Assembly: GCA_934408725.1 (NCBI GenBank)
Contig: CAKRVB010000001.1
Coordinates: 124,001 to 188,000, forward strand
Reading direction: 5' to 3'
Origin: an uncultured Marvinbryantia sp.
GTDB lineage: Bacteria; Bacillota; Clostridia; Lachnospirales; Lachnospiraceae
Length of the DNA stretch: 64,000 bases
This document shows positions 34,777 through 42,791 of this stretch, one piece after another. The notes under the pieces were generated by a model. It was not told the origin of the DNA and ran no database searches. It was given only the letters and a program-made list of their open reading frames with translations. Both the position numbers and the translations under genes were made by a program. The first letter of the stretch is position 1; every line of letters starts with the position of its first letter.

Positions 34777-37700
34777 TTTTTTTTTCCGTTTCTGTCTCTG
34801 TTTCTTCTGTAGCTGCCTCGGTAGTTTCCTCTTCAGAATCTGCTTCACTGATTGCTTCGGTAGTTTCTTCCTCGGATGTTGCTTCTGTAGTCTCTTCTTC
34901 TCCACCGACCTCGTCAATGGCTGCTGCAGTATGATCTACGTAGATCTGCTGGATATCTGCAATCTCTCCAAGTCCTGCGATCTGGCAGTCTACACTGTCA
35001 AATTCTCCGCTTGCTTCGAACTGGCTCTTCCAGGAATCTTCGTCATCTCCTGCCATATCATTGTTGGCATGGTCACCTGCTACTACCATCAGTGGACGGA
35101 GTACTACTTTCTTGTAGCCTGCTTCTTTCACTGCTTCAATCACTGCTTCGCATGCGGTCTCTTCCGGTTCTCCTTCTACGGTTCCGATGAAGACATTCTC
35201 ATATCCAAGATCATTCATCTGTGTCTGCATCTGGCTGTAGCTTACCTTTGCGGTATGGGATGTTCCGTGACCCATGAATACAAATGCGGTTCCGTCTTCT
35301 TTTGCTGCGTCCAGATCATCATAACCTGCTTCTGCTACTGCTGCTGCGGTAATGGATTCTGCTACTTTTTCTTTATCATCATTCACTGCTTCTGCATCAT
35401 CTCCGACTTCTCCCAGAAGTGGTTCAGCGATCACTACAGAATCAAACTTATCTTTGTATTCTTCTACTGCCTCTGTCAGCTCATCATATTCTGCTCCGTG
35501 CATCAGGTGTGTTGGCTGTACTACCAGGTTCTTTACGCCGTTGTCTACTGCACGATCCAGAGCCTGCTGCATGTTGTCGATGCATTCATCATCTCTCGCT
35601 TCTACATGGTTGATGATGATCTGTGCAGTAAAGGCTCTTCTTACAGACCAGTCTGGGTATGCATCTGCAAGGGCTTTTTCGATTCCTCCGATATCAGCCA
35701 CACGGCTGTCATTGAAGGATGTACCGAAGCTGACTACCAGCAGTTCATTTTCACCGATTTCATCTTCATTTAATGGATCATCCTTGCTGGCATCTCCGGT
35801 ATCTCTTCCGAAGTAATCCGGATCTGCATTTTCACCCTCTACCAGTTCCTTCTGTTCATCTGTCAGGGCATCCCATGCTTCCTTGGCTGCTTTGCACTGT
35901 TCGTCTGTATCATCTGTTCTTTCCTGAACATAGATAGCATCGATCAGGTCTGCAACTTCATCCGCCTTTGCCTGGTCATCATCAGCCGCCTCAGATGCAG
36001 CTTCTGTGGTTTCCTCTTCGGATGCTGCTTCTGCAACTGTCTCTTCTGTTGCACCTTCTGAAACAGCTTCTGTAGTTTCCTCTTCGGACGCTGCTTCTGA
36101 AACAGCTTCTGTAGTTTCCTCTTCGGATGCTGCTTCAGTCGTTTCTTCCTCGGATGTTGCTTCTGTAGTCTCTTCTTCTCCACCGACCTCGTCAATGGCT
36201 GCTGCTGTATGATCTACGTAGATCTGCTGGATATCTGCGATCTCTCCAAGTCCTGCGATCTGGCAGTCTACACTGTCAAATTCTCCGCTTGCTTCGAACT
36301 GGCTCTTCCAGGAATCTTCGTCATCTCCTGCCATATCATTGTTGGCATGGTCACCTGCTACTACCATCAGTGGACGGAGTACTACTTTCTTGTAGCCTGC
36401 TTCTTTCACTGCTTCAATCACTGCTTCGCATGCGGTCTCTTCCGGTTCTCCTTCTACGGTTCCGATGAAGACATTCTCATATCCAAGATCATTCATCTGT
36501 GTCTGCATCTGGCTGTAGCTTACCTTTGCGGTATGGGATGTTCCGTGACCCATGAATACAAATGCGGTTCCGTCTTCTTTTGCTGCGTCCAGATCATCAT
36601 AACCTGCTTCTGCTACTGCTGCTGCGGTAATGGATTCTGCTACTTTTTCTTTATCATCATTCACTGCTTCTGCATCATCTCCGACTTCTCCCAGAAGTGG
36701 TTCAGCGATCACTACAGAATCAAACTTATCTTTGTATTCTTCTACTGCCTCTGTCAGCTCATCATATTCTGCTCCGTGCATCAGGTGTGTTGGCTGTACT
36801 ACCAGGTTCTTTACGCCGTTGTCTACTGCACGATCCAGAGCCTGCTGCATGTTGTCGATGCATTCATCATCTCTCGCTTCTACATGGTTGATGATGATCT
36901 GTGCAGTAAAGGCTCTTCTTACAGACCAGTCTGGGTATGCATCTGCAAGGGCTTTTTCGATTCCTCCGATATCAGCCACACGGCTGTCATTGAAGGATGT
37001 ACCGAAGCTGACTACCAGCAGTTCATTTTCACCGATTTCATCTTCATTTAATGGATCATCCTTGCTGGCATCTCCGGTATCTCTTCCGAAGTAATCCGGA
37101 TCTGCATTTTCACCCTCTACCAGTTCCTTCTGTTCATCTGTCAGGGCATCCCATGCTTCCTTGGCTGCTTTGCACTGTTCGTCTGTATCATCTGTTCTTT
37201 CCTGAACATAGATAGCATCGATCAGGTCTGCAACTTCATCCGCCTTTGCCTGGTCATCATCAGCTGCCTCAGATGCAGCTTCTGTAGTTTCCTCTTCGGA
37301 TGCTGCTTCTGTGGTTTCTGCTTCCGATGCTGCCTCTGTAGTCTCTTCTTCGGATGCTGCTTCTGTAGTCTCAGCTTCGGATGCTGCTTCTGTGGTTTCT
37401 GCTTCCGATGCTGCTTCTGTTGCCTCTTCAGCAGCTGTTTCTTTCTCTGTTGCTGCTTCTGTGGTTTCTTCCTCTGACTCCACTTCACTTGCTGCGACCG
37501 CTACTGCTTTTTCAGTTGCTCCCTCTGTCTGAGCCTCTGCTTTTTCTTCTGTTGCAGCCTCGGTCTCTTCTGCCTCAGTAGCTTCCTCCGTTGCAGCTTC
37601 CGTTGTCTCTTCTTCCGATGCTGCTTCTGTAGTCTCAGCTTCTGTTGCCCCCTCTGTGGTCTCCGCTTCCGTCTTCGCCTCGGTAGTTGCTTCGGTTTCA

Positions 37701-37804
37701 GCTTTTGTCTCAGCTTCTGTTGTCTTTGTCGTGCTGCCGCCGCATCCGGTCAGTAAAGATGCTACCATTGCTGCGGAAAGTACCACTGCCATTTTTCTCT
37801 TCAT
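34766..37804 (-). CDS. Lipoprotein with two tandem CbiK-type cobaltochelatase domains
   Basis: 1012 residues in the annotated frame. The lipobox LLTGC (Cys21) makes it a membrane-anchored outside protein. A Thr/Glu/Ala/Ser-rich stalk (22-185) and a helical segment (AKADEVADLIDAIYV) precede chelatase domain 1 (about 258-525). The same set repeats 426 residues later (about 684-950). Each domain has LLVVSFGTSFNDSR, QPTHLMHGAEY and FVFMGHGTSH; the two His-containing motifs are the metal/tetrapyrrole-binding positions of CbiK (anaerobic cobaltochelatase). Exported CbiK relatives are known in Desulfovibrio, and a heme-binding one in Porphyromonas. Here the substrate is unknown: cobalt/sirohydrochlorin, heme or corrinoid are options. 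No other cobalamin synthesis gene is near. A cobalamin riboswitch controls it. The frame ends just after an A9 tract. Confidence 0.88.
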   Translation of the reverse strand: MKRKMAVVLSAAMVASLLTGCGGSTTKTTEAETKAETEATTEAKTEAETTEGATEAETTEAASEEETTEAATEEATEAEETEAATEEKAEAQTEGATEKAVAVAASEVESEEETTEAATEKETAAEEATEAASEAETTEAASEAETTEAASEEETTEAASEAETTEAASEEETTEAASEAADDDQAKADEVADLIDAIYVQERTDDTDEQCKAAKEAWDALTDEQKELVEGENADPDYFGRDTGDASKDDPLNEDEIGENELLVVSFGTSFNDSRVADIGGIEKALADAYPDWSVRRAFTAQIIINHVEARDDECIDNMQQALDRAVDNGVKNLVVQPTHLMHGAEYDELTEAVEEYKDKFDSVVIAEPLLGEVGDDAEAVNDDKEKVAESITAAAVAEAGYDDLDAAKEDGTAFVFMGHGTSHTAKVSYSQMQTQMNDLGYENVFIGTVEGEPEETACEAVIEAVKEAGYKKVVLRPLMVVAGDHANNDMAGDDEDSWKSQFEASGEFDSVDCQIAGLGEIADIQQIYVDHTAAAIDEVGGEEETTEATSEEETTEAASEEETTEAVSEAASEEETTEAVSEGATEETVAEAASEEETTEAASEAADDDQAKADEVADLIDAIYVQERTDDTDEQCKAAKEAWDALTDEQKELVEGENADPDYFGRDTGDASKDDPLNEDEIGENELLVVSFGTSFNDSRVADIGGIEKALADAYPDWSVRRAFTAQIIINHVEARDDECIDNMQQALDRAVDNGVKNLVVQPTHLMHGAEYDELTEAVEEYKDKFDSVVIAEPLLGEVGDDAEAVNDDKEKVAESITAAAVAEAGYDDLDAAKEDGTAFVFMGHGTSHTAKVSYSQMQTQMNDLGYENVFIGTVEGEPEETACEAVIEAVKEAGYKKVVLRPLMVVAGDHANNDMAGDDEDSWKSQFEASGEFDSVDCQIAGLGEIADIQQIYVDHTAAAIDEVGGEEETTEATSEEETTEAISEADSEEETTEAATEETETETEKKTLN
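34863..37315 (-). repeat. Tandem intragenic duplication (period 1278 bp)
   Basis: Bases 34863-36037 and 36141-37315 are near identical. By eye I found only about four substitutions in roughly 1175 bp, and none in the chelatase protein sequence. The flanking Thr/Glu codon repeats (36006-36140 and 37270-37700) offer further short homology. The duplication is recent or kept alike by gene conversion. Confidence 0.92.
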
Positions 37805-37867
37805 AAGAATCTTCCTCCTTGCGTATAGAACGCATAAAATAGTGTCAGATGCATTTCAGCATCGCAT

Positions 37868-37906
37868 AAAAAAAGAGAGTGTCTACCACGAGGTGTGACA
37901 CTCTCT
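37868..37906 (-). terminator. Riboswitch-controlled terminator ahead of the chelatase lipoprotein gene
   Basis: AGAGAGTGTC and GACACTCTCT form a perfect 10-bp stem followed by TTTTTTT. Its loop contains CCTCGTG, which can pair with CACGAGG just after the aptamer (near 37961-37967), giving a plausible antiterminator. Confidence 0.88.
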
Positions 37907-37988
37907 GAAAATACAGCTTTTCTGTTCTTCATCCAGCTCATATGTACTGCCAATTCCTCGTGACATGGAACCTGTTATTCCGGTACGA

Positions 37989-38145
37989 CAAAAGGCAGTT
38001 CTCCCGACTCATTGATCAGACGCTCCGGCCCCCTTCCCAGTTACCCCAGTGGTCATCAGCCTTCACTCTCAAAATACGGTGACGAGTTCGCACAGGATTC
38101 GCACCTGTTTCTCTTTTCAGCAGACAATTTGTCTGACACCTTTTG
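37989..38145 (-). promoter_or_regulatory. Cobalamin riboswitch
   Basis: On the minus strand the leader has P1 arms CAAAAGG/CCTTTTG, the GGTGCGAATCCTGTGCG segment, ACTGGGAAGG, GGCTGATGACCACTGG and the B12-box-like AGTCGGGAGAACTGCC. Order and spacing match the cobalamin (AdoCbl/MeCbl) riboswitch class. The downstream terminator indicates control by premature termination when cobalamin is bound. Confidence 0.9.
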
Positions 38146-38187
38146 CTTTACTTATGTAATTGTATTGCTCTCTTTTGTTTGAACCCT

Positions 38188-38216
38188 AGTATAGCACACT
38201 CATTTTCGCTGTGCAA
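38188..38216 (-). promoter_or_regulatory. Promoter of the riboswitch-chelatase transcript
   Basis: TTGCAC (38211-38216) and TATACT (38188-38193, preceded by TGC) on the minus strand are 17 bases apart. Confidence 0.78.
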
Positions 38217-38253
38217 GAGATAGTTGCTCTTACATTTATAAAAAACCAGAAGT

Positions 38254-38287
38254 GACACTAAAAATGCCGGAAAACACCGTCCCCAAT
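38254..38287 (-). repeat. GGGGACGG repeat, copy B, forming the end of cytX
   Basis: The minus strand reads ATTGGGGACGGTGTTTT...CATTTTTAGTGTC, nearly identical to copy A. Its TAG is the stop codon of cytX and its sequence encodes the last residues IGDGVFRHF. Confidence 0.75.
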
Positions 38288-39424
38288 GATCGCTACCAAT
38301 GCAGTGATCACCATATCCGGCAGAGTATTTCCTACCGGCAGATCTACTCTCATAAGTATGCGGTATAAAATAAATCCGATTACCCAAATAATGAGATTTC
38401 TCCAGTCGAAATTTTCTTCTCTTTTATCTCTGTGAAGGATGAAGAAGTCTGCGATCTGGATAGCAATCATCGGTGCAAATACAGATCCGATCAGATAAAG
38501 GAAATCCGTGATATCATCCATTGGGAACAGGATAGCGCCCAGAGTACCGATGACGGTTACTGCAATGGCGGCATATTTTCCTTTTATCGTTGATATAATA
38601 GATTCACTGGAGATTCCAGCCGAGTAAGCATCCAGGAATGTGGTAGTAACTGTGGAAAATACAATAATCAGGAGCCCTATGATGCTTAATCCTGCTTTCA
38701 ACAGAATCTGTGCAATATCAGATTCTCCGGTAAAGATCGCCGCCCCCATTCCGATCACATACATCCAGCAGCTGACCAGACCATATACGACAGCGCTGAC
38801 CGCCGTTGCTTTTACCGGCTCTTTTGCCTCTCTGGTGTAATCACTGATCAGTGGAAGCCAGGAAAGCGGCATGGCTACAGCCAGTTCCACTGCGGCACCA
38901 AAGGACATGCTGTCATCTGCTGCAGTTGTCATCACATTGCCATCAAAGAAAATCACTTTACAGAGAACCAGTGTCAACAGAAACAGCAGTCCCATGGCAA
39001 TGGTATTGATCTTGCCCAGATTGGTGATGCCGATCACGATCCACAGAATAATCAGGGCACCGATTACCAGGCACCAGATCCATCTGCCTGTGGAAAAAAT
39101 ACCATCTGCTGCCAGTGCTCCATCGTAAATCATGATGGCAGTCCAGCCTACCAGCTGAAGGACATTTAAGAAAGCAAACACCAGTCCTCCCAGGCTGCCA
39201 AAGCTGCTTTTTACCGTCTCCATGGCACTCAGGCGGCTTTTTCCACCGATCACTCCAGCCAGGAACAGCATCAGGCATCCAATCACATGTCCAATCAGGA
39301 TGGCGGCCAGCCCTTTGCCAAATCCTAATGAGGAAAAATACGTTCCTGTCAAAATCTCTGCTATGGACACTCCGGCGCCAAACCAGATCAGTCCATTTTC
39401 CATAAGTGAGGTACGTCGTTCCAT
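38258..39424 (-). CDS. cytX: Putative hydroxymethylpyrimidine permease CytX
   Basis: 388-residue NCS1-family membrane transporter with about 11-12 hydrophobic helices. The N-terminus (LIWFGAGVSIAEILTGTYFS) and PLSWLPLISDYTREAKEP segment match CytX, the transporter found in thiamine operons and predicted to bring in the HMP pyrimidine precursor. It is the last gene of the thiM-thiE-HAD-thiD-cytX operon, 3 nt after thiD, with AGGAGA before the ATG. The final nine or so residues and the stop come from a dispersed repeat (copy B), so the native C-terminus has been replaced. The function is probably retained because the change follows the last helix. Confidence 0.88.
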   Translation of the reverse strand: MERRTSLMENGLIWFGAGVSIAEILTGTYFSSLGFGKGLAAILIGHVIGCLMLFLAGVIGGKSRLSAMETVKSSFGSLGGLVFAFLNVLQLVGWTAIMIYDGALAADGIFSTGRWIWCLVIGALIILWIVIGITNLGKINTIAMGLLFLLTLVLCKVIFFDGNVMTTAADDSMSFGAAVELAVAMPLSWLPLISDYTREAKEPVKATAVSAVVYGLVSCWMYVIGMGAAIFTGESDIAQILLKAGLSIIGLLIIVFSTVTTTFLDAYSAGISSESIISTIKGKYAAIAVTVIGTLGAILFPMDDITDFLYLIGSVFAPMIAIQIADFFILHRDKREENFDWRNLIIWVIGFILYRILMRVDLPVGNTLPDMVITALVAIIGDGVFRHF

Positions 39425-39427
39425 CTC

Positions 39428-40240
39428 CTAATTCTCCTTTTCCTCTGTATACACATTGTGAATGGCAAATCCGTGATCCATCGGACCACTTCCCGCGCCC
39501 AGGTCCAGCATGGCTGCCAGTGCTCCGGAAATATAGTCTTTTGCACATTTCACAGAAGTATTCAGATCATAACCCTTTGCCAGATTGGAGGCGATGGCAG
39601 AAGACAGGGTACAGCCAGTTCCGTGCGTATTCGGATTATCAATCCGCTTACCCTCAAACCACTGATAACTATCATTTGTATACAACAGATCATTGGCATC
39701 ATTTAACTGATGGCCGCCTTTGCAGAGCACCGCACAGTGATAAGTCTCTGATATCTGTCTTGCTGCAGAGATCATATCCTCTGCACTATTAATCTTTATT
39801 CCGGTTAGTTCTTCTGCCTCCGGAATGTTTGGTGTCAGGATAGTCGCCAATGGGAACAGCTCCTGTTTCAATGTTTCAATGGCATCTTCGCTGATCAGTC
39901 TGGCTCCGCTGGTAGCTACCATCACCGGATCCACTACGATATTTTTTGCCTGATACTGTTTTAGTTTTTCTGCAATGATACAGATCAGTTCACGGTCAGA
40001 TACCATACCGATCTTCACTGCATCCGGGAAAATATCTGTAAATACACTGTCCAGCTCCTGTCCTAAAAATTCTGGTGTTGCGTTTAAAATTGCTGTCACG
40101 CCGGTGGTATTCTGGGCAGTCAAAGCAGTGATGGCACTCATGGCATATACGCCATTTGCCATCATTGTCTTGATATCTGCCTGGATGCCGGCGCCTCCGC
40201 TGGAATCACTTCCAGCGATCGTTAATGCGGTTTTTCTCAT
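39428..40240 (-). CDS. thiD: Hydroxymethylpyrimidine/phosphomethylpyrimidine kinase
   Basis: 270-residue ribokinase-fold enzyme that phosphorylates HMP to HMP-P and then HMP-PP for thiamine synthesis. Motifs are AGSDSSGGAGIQADIKT at the N-terminus, VDPVMVATSGARLI, TPNIPEAEELTG and the anion-hole NTHGTGCTLSSAIAS with the catalytic Asp region. It lies 104 nt after the HAD gene. That gap holds an ACACTCT/AGAGTGT hairpin overlapping the HAD stop and a GCCAG/CTGGC stem, but no T-run, so the operon continues. The start follows AAAAGGAGAAGAAAA. Confidence 0.94.
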   Translation of the reverse strand: MRKTALTIAGSDSSGGAGIQADIKTMMANGVYAMSAITALTAQNTTGVTAILNATPEFLGQELDSVFTDIFPDAVKIGMVSDRELICIIAEKLKQYQAKNIVVDPVMVATSGARLISEDAIETLKQELFPLATILTPNIPEAEELTGIKINSAEDMISAARQISETYHCAVLCKGGHQLNDANDLLYTNDSYQWFEGKRIDNPNTHGTGCTLSSAIASNLAKGYDLNTSVKCAKDYISGALAAMLDLGAGSGPMDHGFAIHNVYTEEKEN

Positions 40241-40344
40241 TTTTCTTCTCCTTTTCGCATACGTTTTCTATCGCGACAGAAGGTGGTGCCCCCAATCTGC
40301 CGCTGCCAGCCTGAGAAGACTGGCCAGACACTCTCTGCAGAGTG

Positions 40345-41007
40345 TTATTCACTTTCCAGTTTTTTATAATGTCTCATAAACTCTTTTAAATTTTTCAAAT
40401 ACACTTCTCCGGTTTCTTCCACTCCTGCCTGATTCGTTTCGCCCTCGCTGTCATAGACTCCGATCGCCCGAAACCCAGCCTTCTTTGCTGTCTGCAGTGC
40501 ATACAGAGAATCTTCAAATACCAGTGTTTCCTCTGGTCTGCTTCCCAGGAATTCTGAGGCCTTCTGATAAATCAGTGGAGAGTGTTTACTTTCCCCGACT
40601 TCACTGGTGGTGTCGATTCGCTTCAGAAACTCCAGAAGTCCATTTCTCTCTAAGGCTCTTGTCACATGCTCCCGTGGACTGGACGTGGCCGCTGTCATAG
40701 GGATTCCTTTTTCCTGCAAAAAAGCCAGCAGTTCTTTTGCACCTTCTTTTGCCTGCACTTCATAAAAGTAAAAGTCCTGAAGCATCTCCTGGATACCATC
40801 CAGAATCTCTTCAGACGACTTGTCCAGATGATACTGCTGCTTCAGATATTCTGCGCCCTGCTCCATGCTCATGGAAAATAAGACTTCTCTTAAGCCGGGT
40901 TCTGGCTGAACGCCCTGCTTTAGCAGATATCTGGCTCCCAGATCATTCCAGATAGCCATAGAATCCAGCAATACTCCATCCAGATCAAAAATTGCTCCCC
41001 GGATCAT
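40345..41007 (-). CDS. HAD-superfamily phosphatase in the thiamine operon
   Basis: 220 residues of the HAD-IA (beta-phosphoglucomutase-like) group. Motif I is FDLDGVLLDS with both catalytic aspartates, motif II AATSSPREHV, motif III the Lys in GESKHSPLIYQKA, and motif IV LVFEDSLYALQTAKKAGF. A helical cap lies at about 15-85. The ATG overlaps the thiE stop (ATGA), so it is tightly coupled to thiamine salvage. It could dephosphorylate thiamine monophosphate or a pyrimidine/thiazole phosphate. That is an inference from operon position. Confidence 0.88.
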   Translation of the reverse strand: MIRGAIFDLDGVLLDSMAIWNDLGARYLLKQGVQPEPGLREVLFSMSMEQGAEYLKQQYHLDKSSEEILDGIQEMLQDFYFYEVQAKEGAKELLAFLQEKGIPMTAATSSPREHVTRALERNGLLEFLKRIDTTSEVGESKHSPLIYQKASEFLGSRPEETLVFEDSLYALQTAKKAGFRAIGVYDSEGETNQAGVEETGEVYLKNLKEFMRHYKKLESE

Positions 41008-41645
41008 GCTTCCACCATCCTCTGGGTCTCTTTTTTCAGATCTTCTGACGCTTTACAGATATCCTTCTGTGCATAGATTGCGCTGATCACAGCAATGCCA
41101 CAGATGCCACTGCCTGCAAGTTCTTTTACATTTTCCTGCGTGATACCACCGATGGCGATAACCGGAATGGATACGGCTTCGCAGATAGCCTTCAGAGTCT
41201 CATAAGATACATCATCTGCATCATCCTTGGAGCCGGTCGGGAATACTGCTCCCACGCCAAGATAATCTGCTCCGTGCTTTTCCGCCAGAACTGCCTGTTC
41301 CACGGTCTGTGCCGATACTCCGATGATCTTATCTGATCCCAGCTTGGCCCGGACATCCCCGGCTTCCATATCACTCTGTCCCACATGGACACCATCTGCA
41401 TCCATAGCAATGGCAATATCCACGTTGTCATTCACAATAAACGGTACCTGATATTCCCGGCAAAGCTGCTGTAACTCTTTTGCTTCTTCCAGAAAATGTA
41501 CTTCATCCAGTTCTTTTTCTCTCAGCTGCAGAAAGGTTACTCCCCCATCCAGACTTTCTTTTACCACAGAATACAGTGTCCGCCCGTTTAACCAGTGACG
41601 GTCTGTCACAGCATATAACAGCAGGTCTTTTTTATCGACATTCAT
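41004..41645 (-). CDS. thiE: Thiamine-phosphate synthase
   Basis: 213-residue TIM-barrel enzyme that joins HMP-PP and thiazole phosphate to thiamine phosphate. The start is the ATG at 41643-41645 behind GAGGGGGCAAAGT; a longer frame would add 36 residues within thiM. Motifs are YAVTDRHWLNGR, VTFLQLREKE, VPFIVNDNVDIA, DADGVHVGQSDM, GVGAVFPTGSKDDA and IPVIAIGGITQENV. It overlaps the thiM end by 14 nt and the HAD start by 4 nt. Confidence 0.95.
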   Translation of the reverse strand: MNVDKKDLLLYAVTDRHWLNGRTLYSVVKESLDGGVTFLQLREKELDEVHFLEEAKELQQLCREYQVPFIVNDNVDIAIAMDADGVHVGQSDMEAGDVRAKLGSDKIIGVSAQTVEQAVLAEKHGADYLGVGAVFPTGSKDDADDVSYETLKAICEAVSIPVIAIGGITQENVKELAGSGICGIAVISAIYAQKDICKASEDLKKETQRMVEA

Positions 41646-42453
41646 ACTTTGCCCCCTCATCCAGAATGGCTTCATCCATCTGATAAATAGCATCAATAAT
41701 CCGATTGCGGTAAGTAGAATTACCTTCCCATTCCTGCATACGACTCCAGCCAATCTCGCCTGCCAGTCCCATCACACAGACTGCAGCCGCTGCTGCTTCC
41801 AGTTTCTGATCTGGATTGGCGGTAATATAAGCGGTCATCATACCGGACAGCTGACATCCGGTTCCTGTAATCTTCCCCATCTCCGGTCTTCCGTTGCGGA
41901 TCACATAACAGTGTTCTCCATCACTGACCAGGTCAATTGCTCCGGTAATCGCTATAATAGAGCCACTCTTCTTTGCAAAATCTTTTACAAATGCAACCGA
42001 TGCATCCAGATTCTCTTCTGTGACAGCATCTGCCACATCTGCGTCTACCCCTTTCGTTGTTCCACTTCCAAATGCAAGGGTCTTAATCTCAGAAATATTG
42101 CCACGGATTACGGTCGGATGCAGTTCTTCCATCAGCTTCAGTGCAGTCTCTGTACGAAGCTTTGATGCACCGGCACCTACCGGATCCAACAGAATTGGAT
42201 GTCCCAGCTCTTTTGCTCTTCTTCCTGCTGTGAACATTCCCTCAATACTGCGTTCATTCAGGGTTCCGATATTAATATTCAATCCGCCACAGATCGTGGT
42301 GATATCTTCCACATCTTTCGGTTCGTCTGACATGATCGGACTGCCTCCACAGGCCAAAAGTACATTCGCCACATCATTTACGGTTACATAATTAGTAATA
42401 TTATGCACCAGTGGTACCTGCTCTCTCACACTTTTCAAACATTCTCCTAACAT
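41632..42453 (-). CDS. thiM: Hydroxyethylthiazole kinase
   Basis: 273 residues; salvages the thiazole alcohol by phosphorylation. The start ATG at 42451-42453 has AAGGAGGAAGAAT upstream, while the longer frame would start inside the riboswitch terminator. Motifs are PLVHNITNYVTVNDVANVLLA, GSPIMSDEPKDVEDI, ILLDPVGAGAS, VIRGNISEI and the catalytic KITGTGCQLSGM. First gene of the TPP-regulated operon. With thiD, thiE and cytX but no thiC, thiG or thiS here, the local set serves salvage of precursors. Confidence 0.94.
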   Translation of the reverse strand: MLGECLKSVREQVPLVHNITNYVTVNDVANVLLACGGSPIMSDEPKDVEDITTICGGLNINIGTLNERSIEGMFTAGRRAKELGHPILLDPVGAGASKLRTETALKLMEELHPTVIRGNISEIKTLAFGSGTTKGVDADVADAVTEENLDASVAFVKDFAKKSGSIIAITGAIDLVSDGEHCYVIRNGRPEMGKITGTGCQLSGMMTAYITANPDQKLEAAAAAVCVMGLAGEIGWSRMQEWEGNSTYRNRIIDAIYQMDEAILDEGAKYECR

Positions 42454-42480
42454 ATTCTTCCTCCTTTTCTCTGACACCAT

Positions 42481-42513
42481 AAAAAGCGGATATGCCAAAA
42501 AGACATATCCGCT
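42481..42513 (-). terminator. TPP-riboswitch-controlled terminator
   Basis: AGCGGATATGTC and GGCATATCCGCT pair around TTTTT, followed by TTTTT on the minus strand. GAGCGGATACATG at the end of the aptamer repeats the left arm and can compete for the right arm, giving an on/off switch. Confidence 0.88.
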
Positions 42514-42548
42514 AAAAATTCATGCATGAAAACACATGTATCCGCTCT

Positions 42549-42631
42549 ATCCCTACGTTGGCATTATCCAAATCAGGTTACGGGTCCAGACCAAACATTC
42601 TGTTCTCAGCCTGCTTACGGCAAGCTCCCCT
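42549..42631 (-). promoter_or_regulatory. TPP (thiamine pyrophosphate) riboswitch
   Basis: The minus strand contains GGGGAGC...GGCTGAGAACAG, ACCCGTAACCTGATTTGGAT and AATGCCAACGTAGGGA, the conserved THI-box segments in correct order. It precedes thiM. Confidence 0.95.
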
Positions 42632-42647
42632 TTTCTTATTCTTGTAT

Positions 42648-42676
42648 AGTATAGTCCTGTTTTCTGAAAATTGCAA
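42648..42676 (-). promoter_or_regulatory. Promoter of the thiamine operon
   Basis: TTGCAA (42671-42676) and TATACT (42648-42653) on the minus strand, 17-base spacer. Confidence 0.72.
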
Positions 42677-42708
42677 ATAATTTCTACTTTTTTCTACAAA
42701 TTCAAAAA

Positions 42709-42741
42709 GGGCACGAAAATGCCCAAAAACACCATTCCAAT
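42709..42741 (-). repeat. GGGGACGG repeat, copy C (degenerate)
   Basis: The minus strand has ATTGGAATGGTGTTTT and a GGGCA/TGCCC hairpin, an altered copy of the family. It lies just upstream of the cellulase promoter. Confidence 0.5.
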
Positions 42742-42752
42742 GATTCATTCCA

Positions 42753-42761
42753 TGTTATAAT
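42753..42761 (+). promoter_or_regulatory. Extended -10 ahead of the GH5 gene
   Basis: TGTTATAAT is a perfect extended -10; the -35 position (CATTCC, within the edge of repeat copy C) is poor. Confidence 0.5.
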
Positions 42762-42791
42762 GAGAAAAATAGCTGAAAAGGAGTTCCGCCC

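Noticed and set aside
34931..37051. Long open frames on the plus strand opposite the chelatase gene, present twice with identical translations
   Set aside because: They mirror the minus-strand gene and its duplication. They have Cys/Phe/Ile-rich nonsense composition, no ribosome binding sites, and the minus strand has riboswitch, lipobox and motifs.
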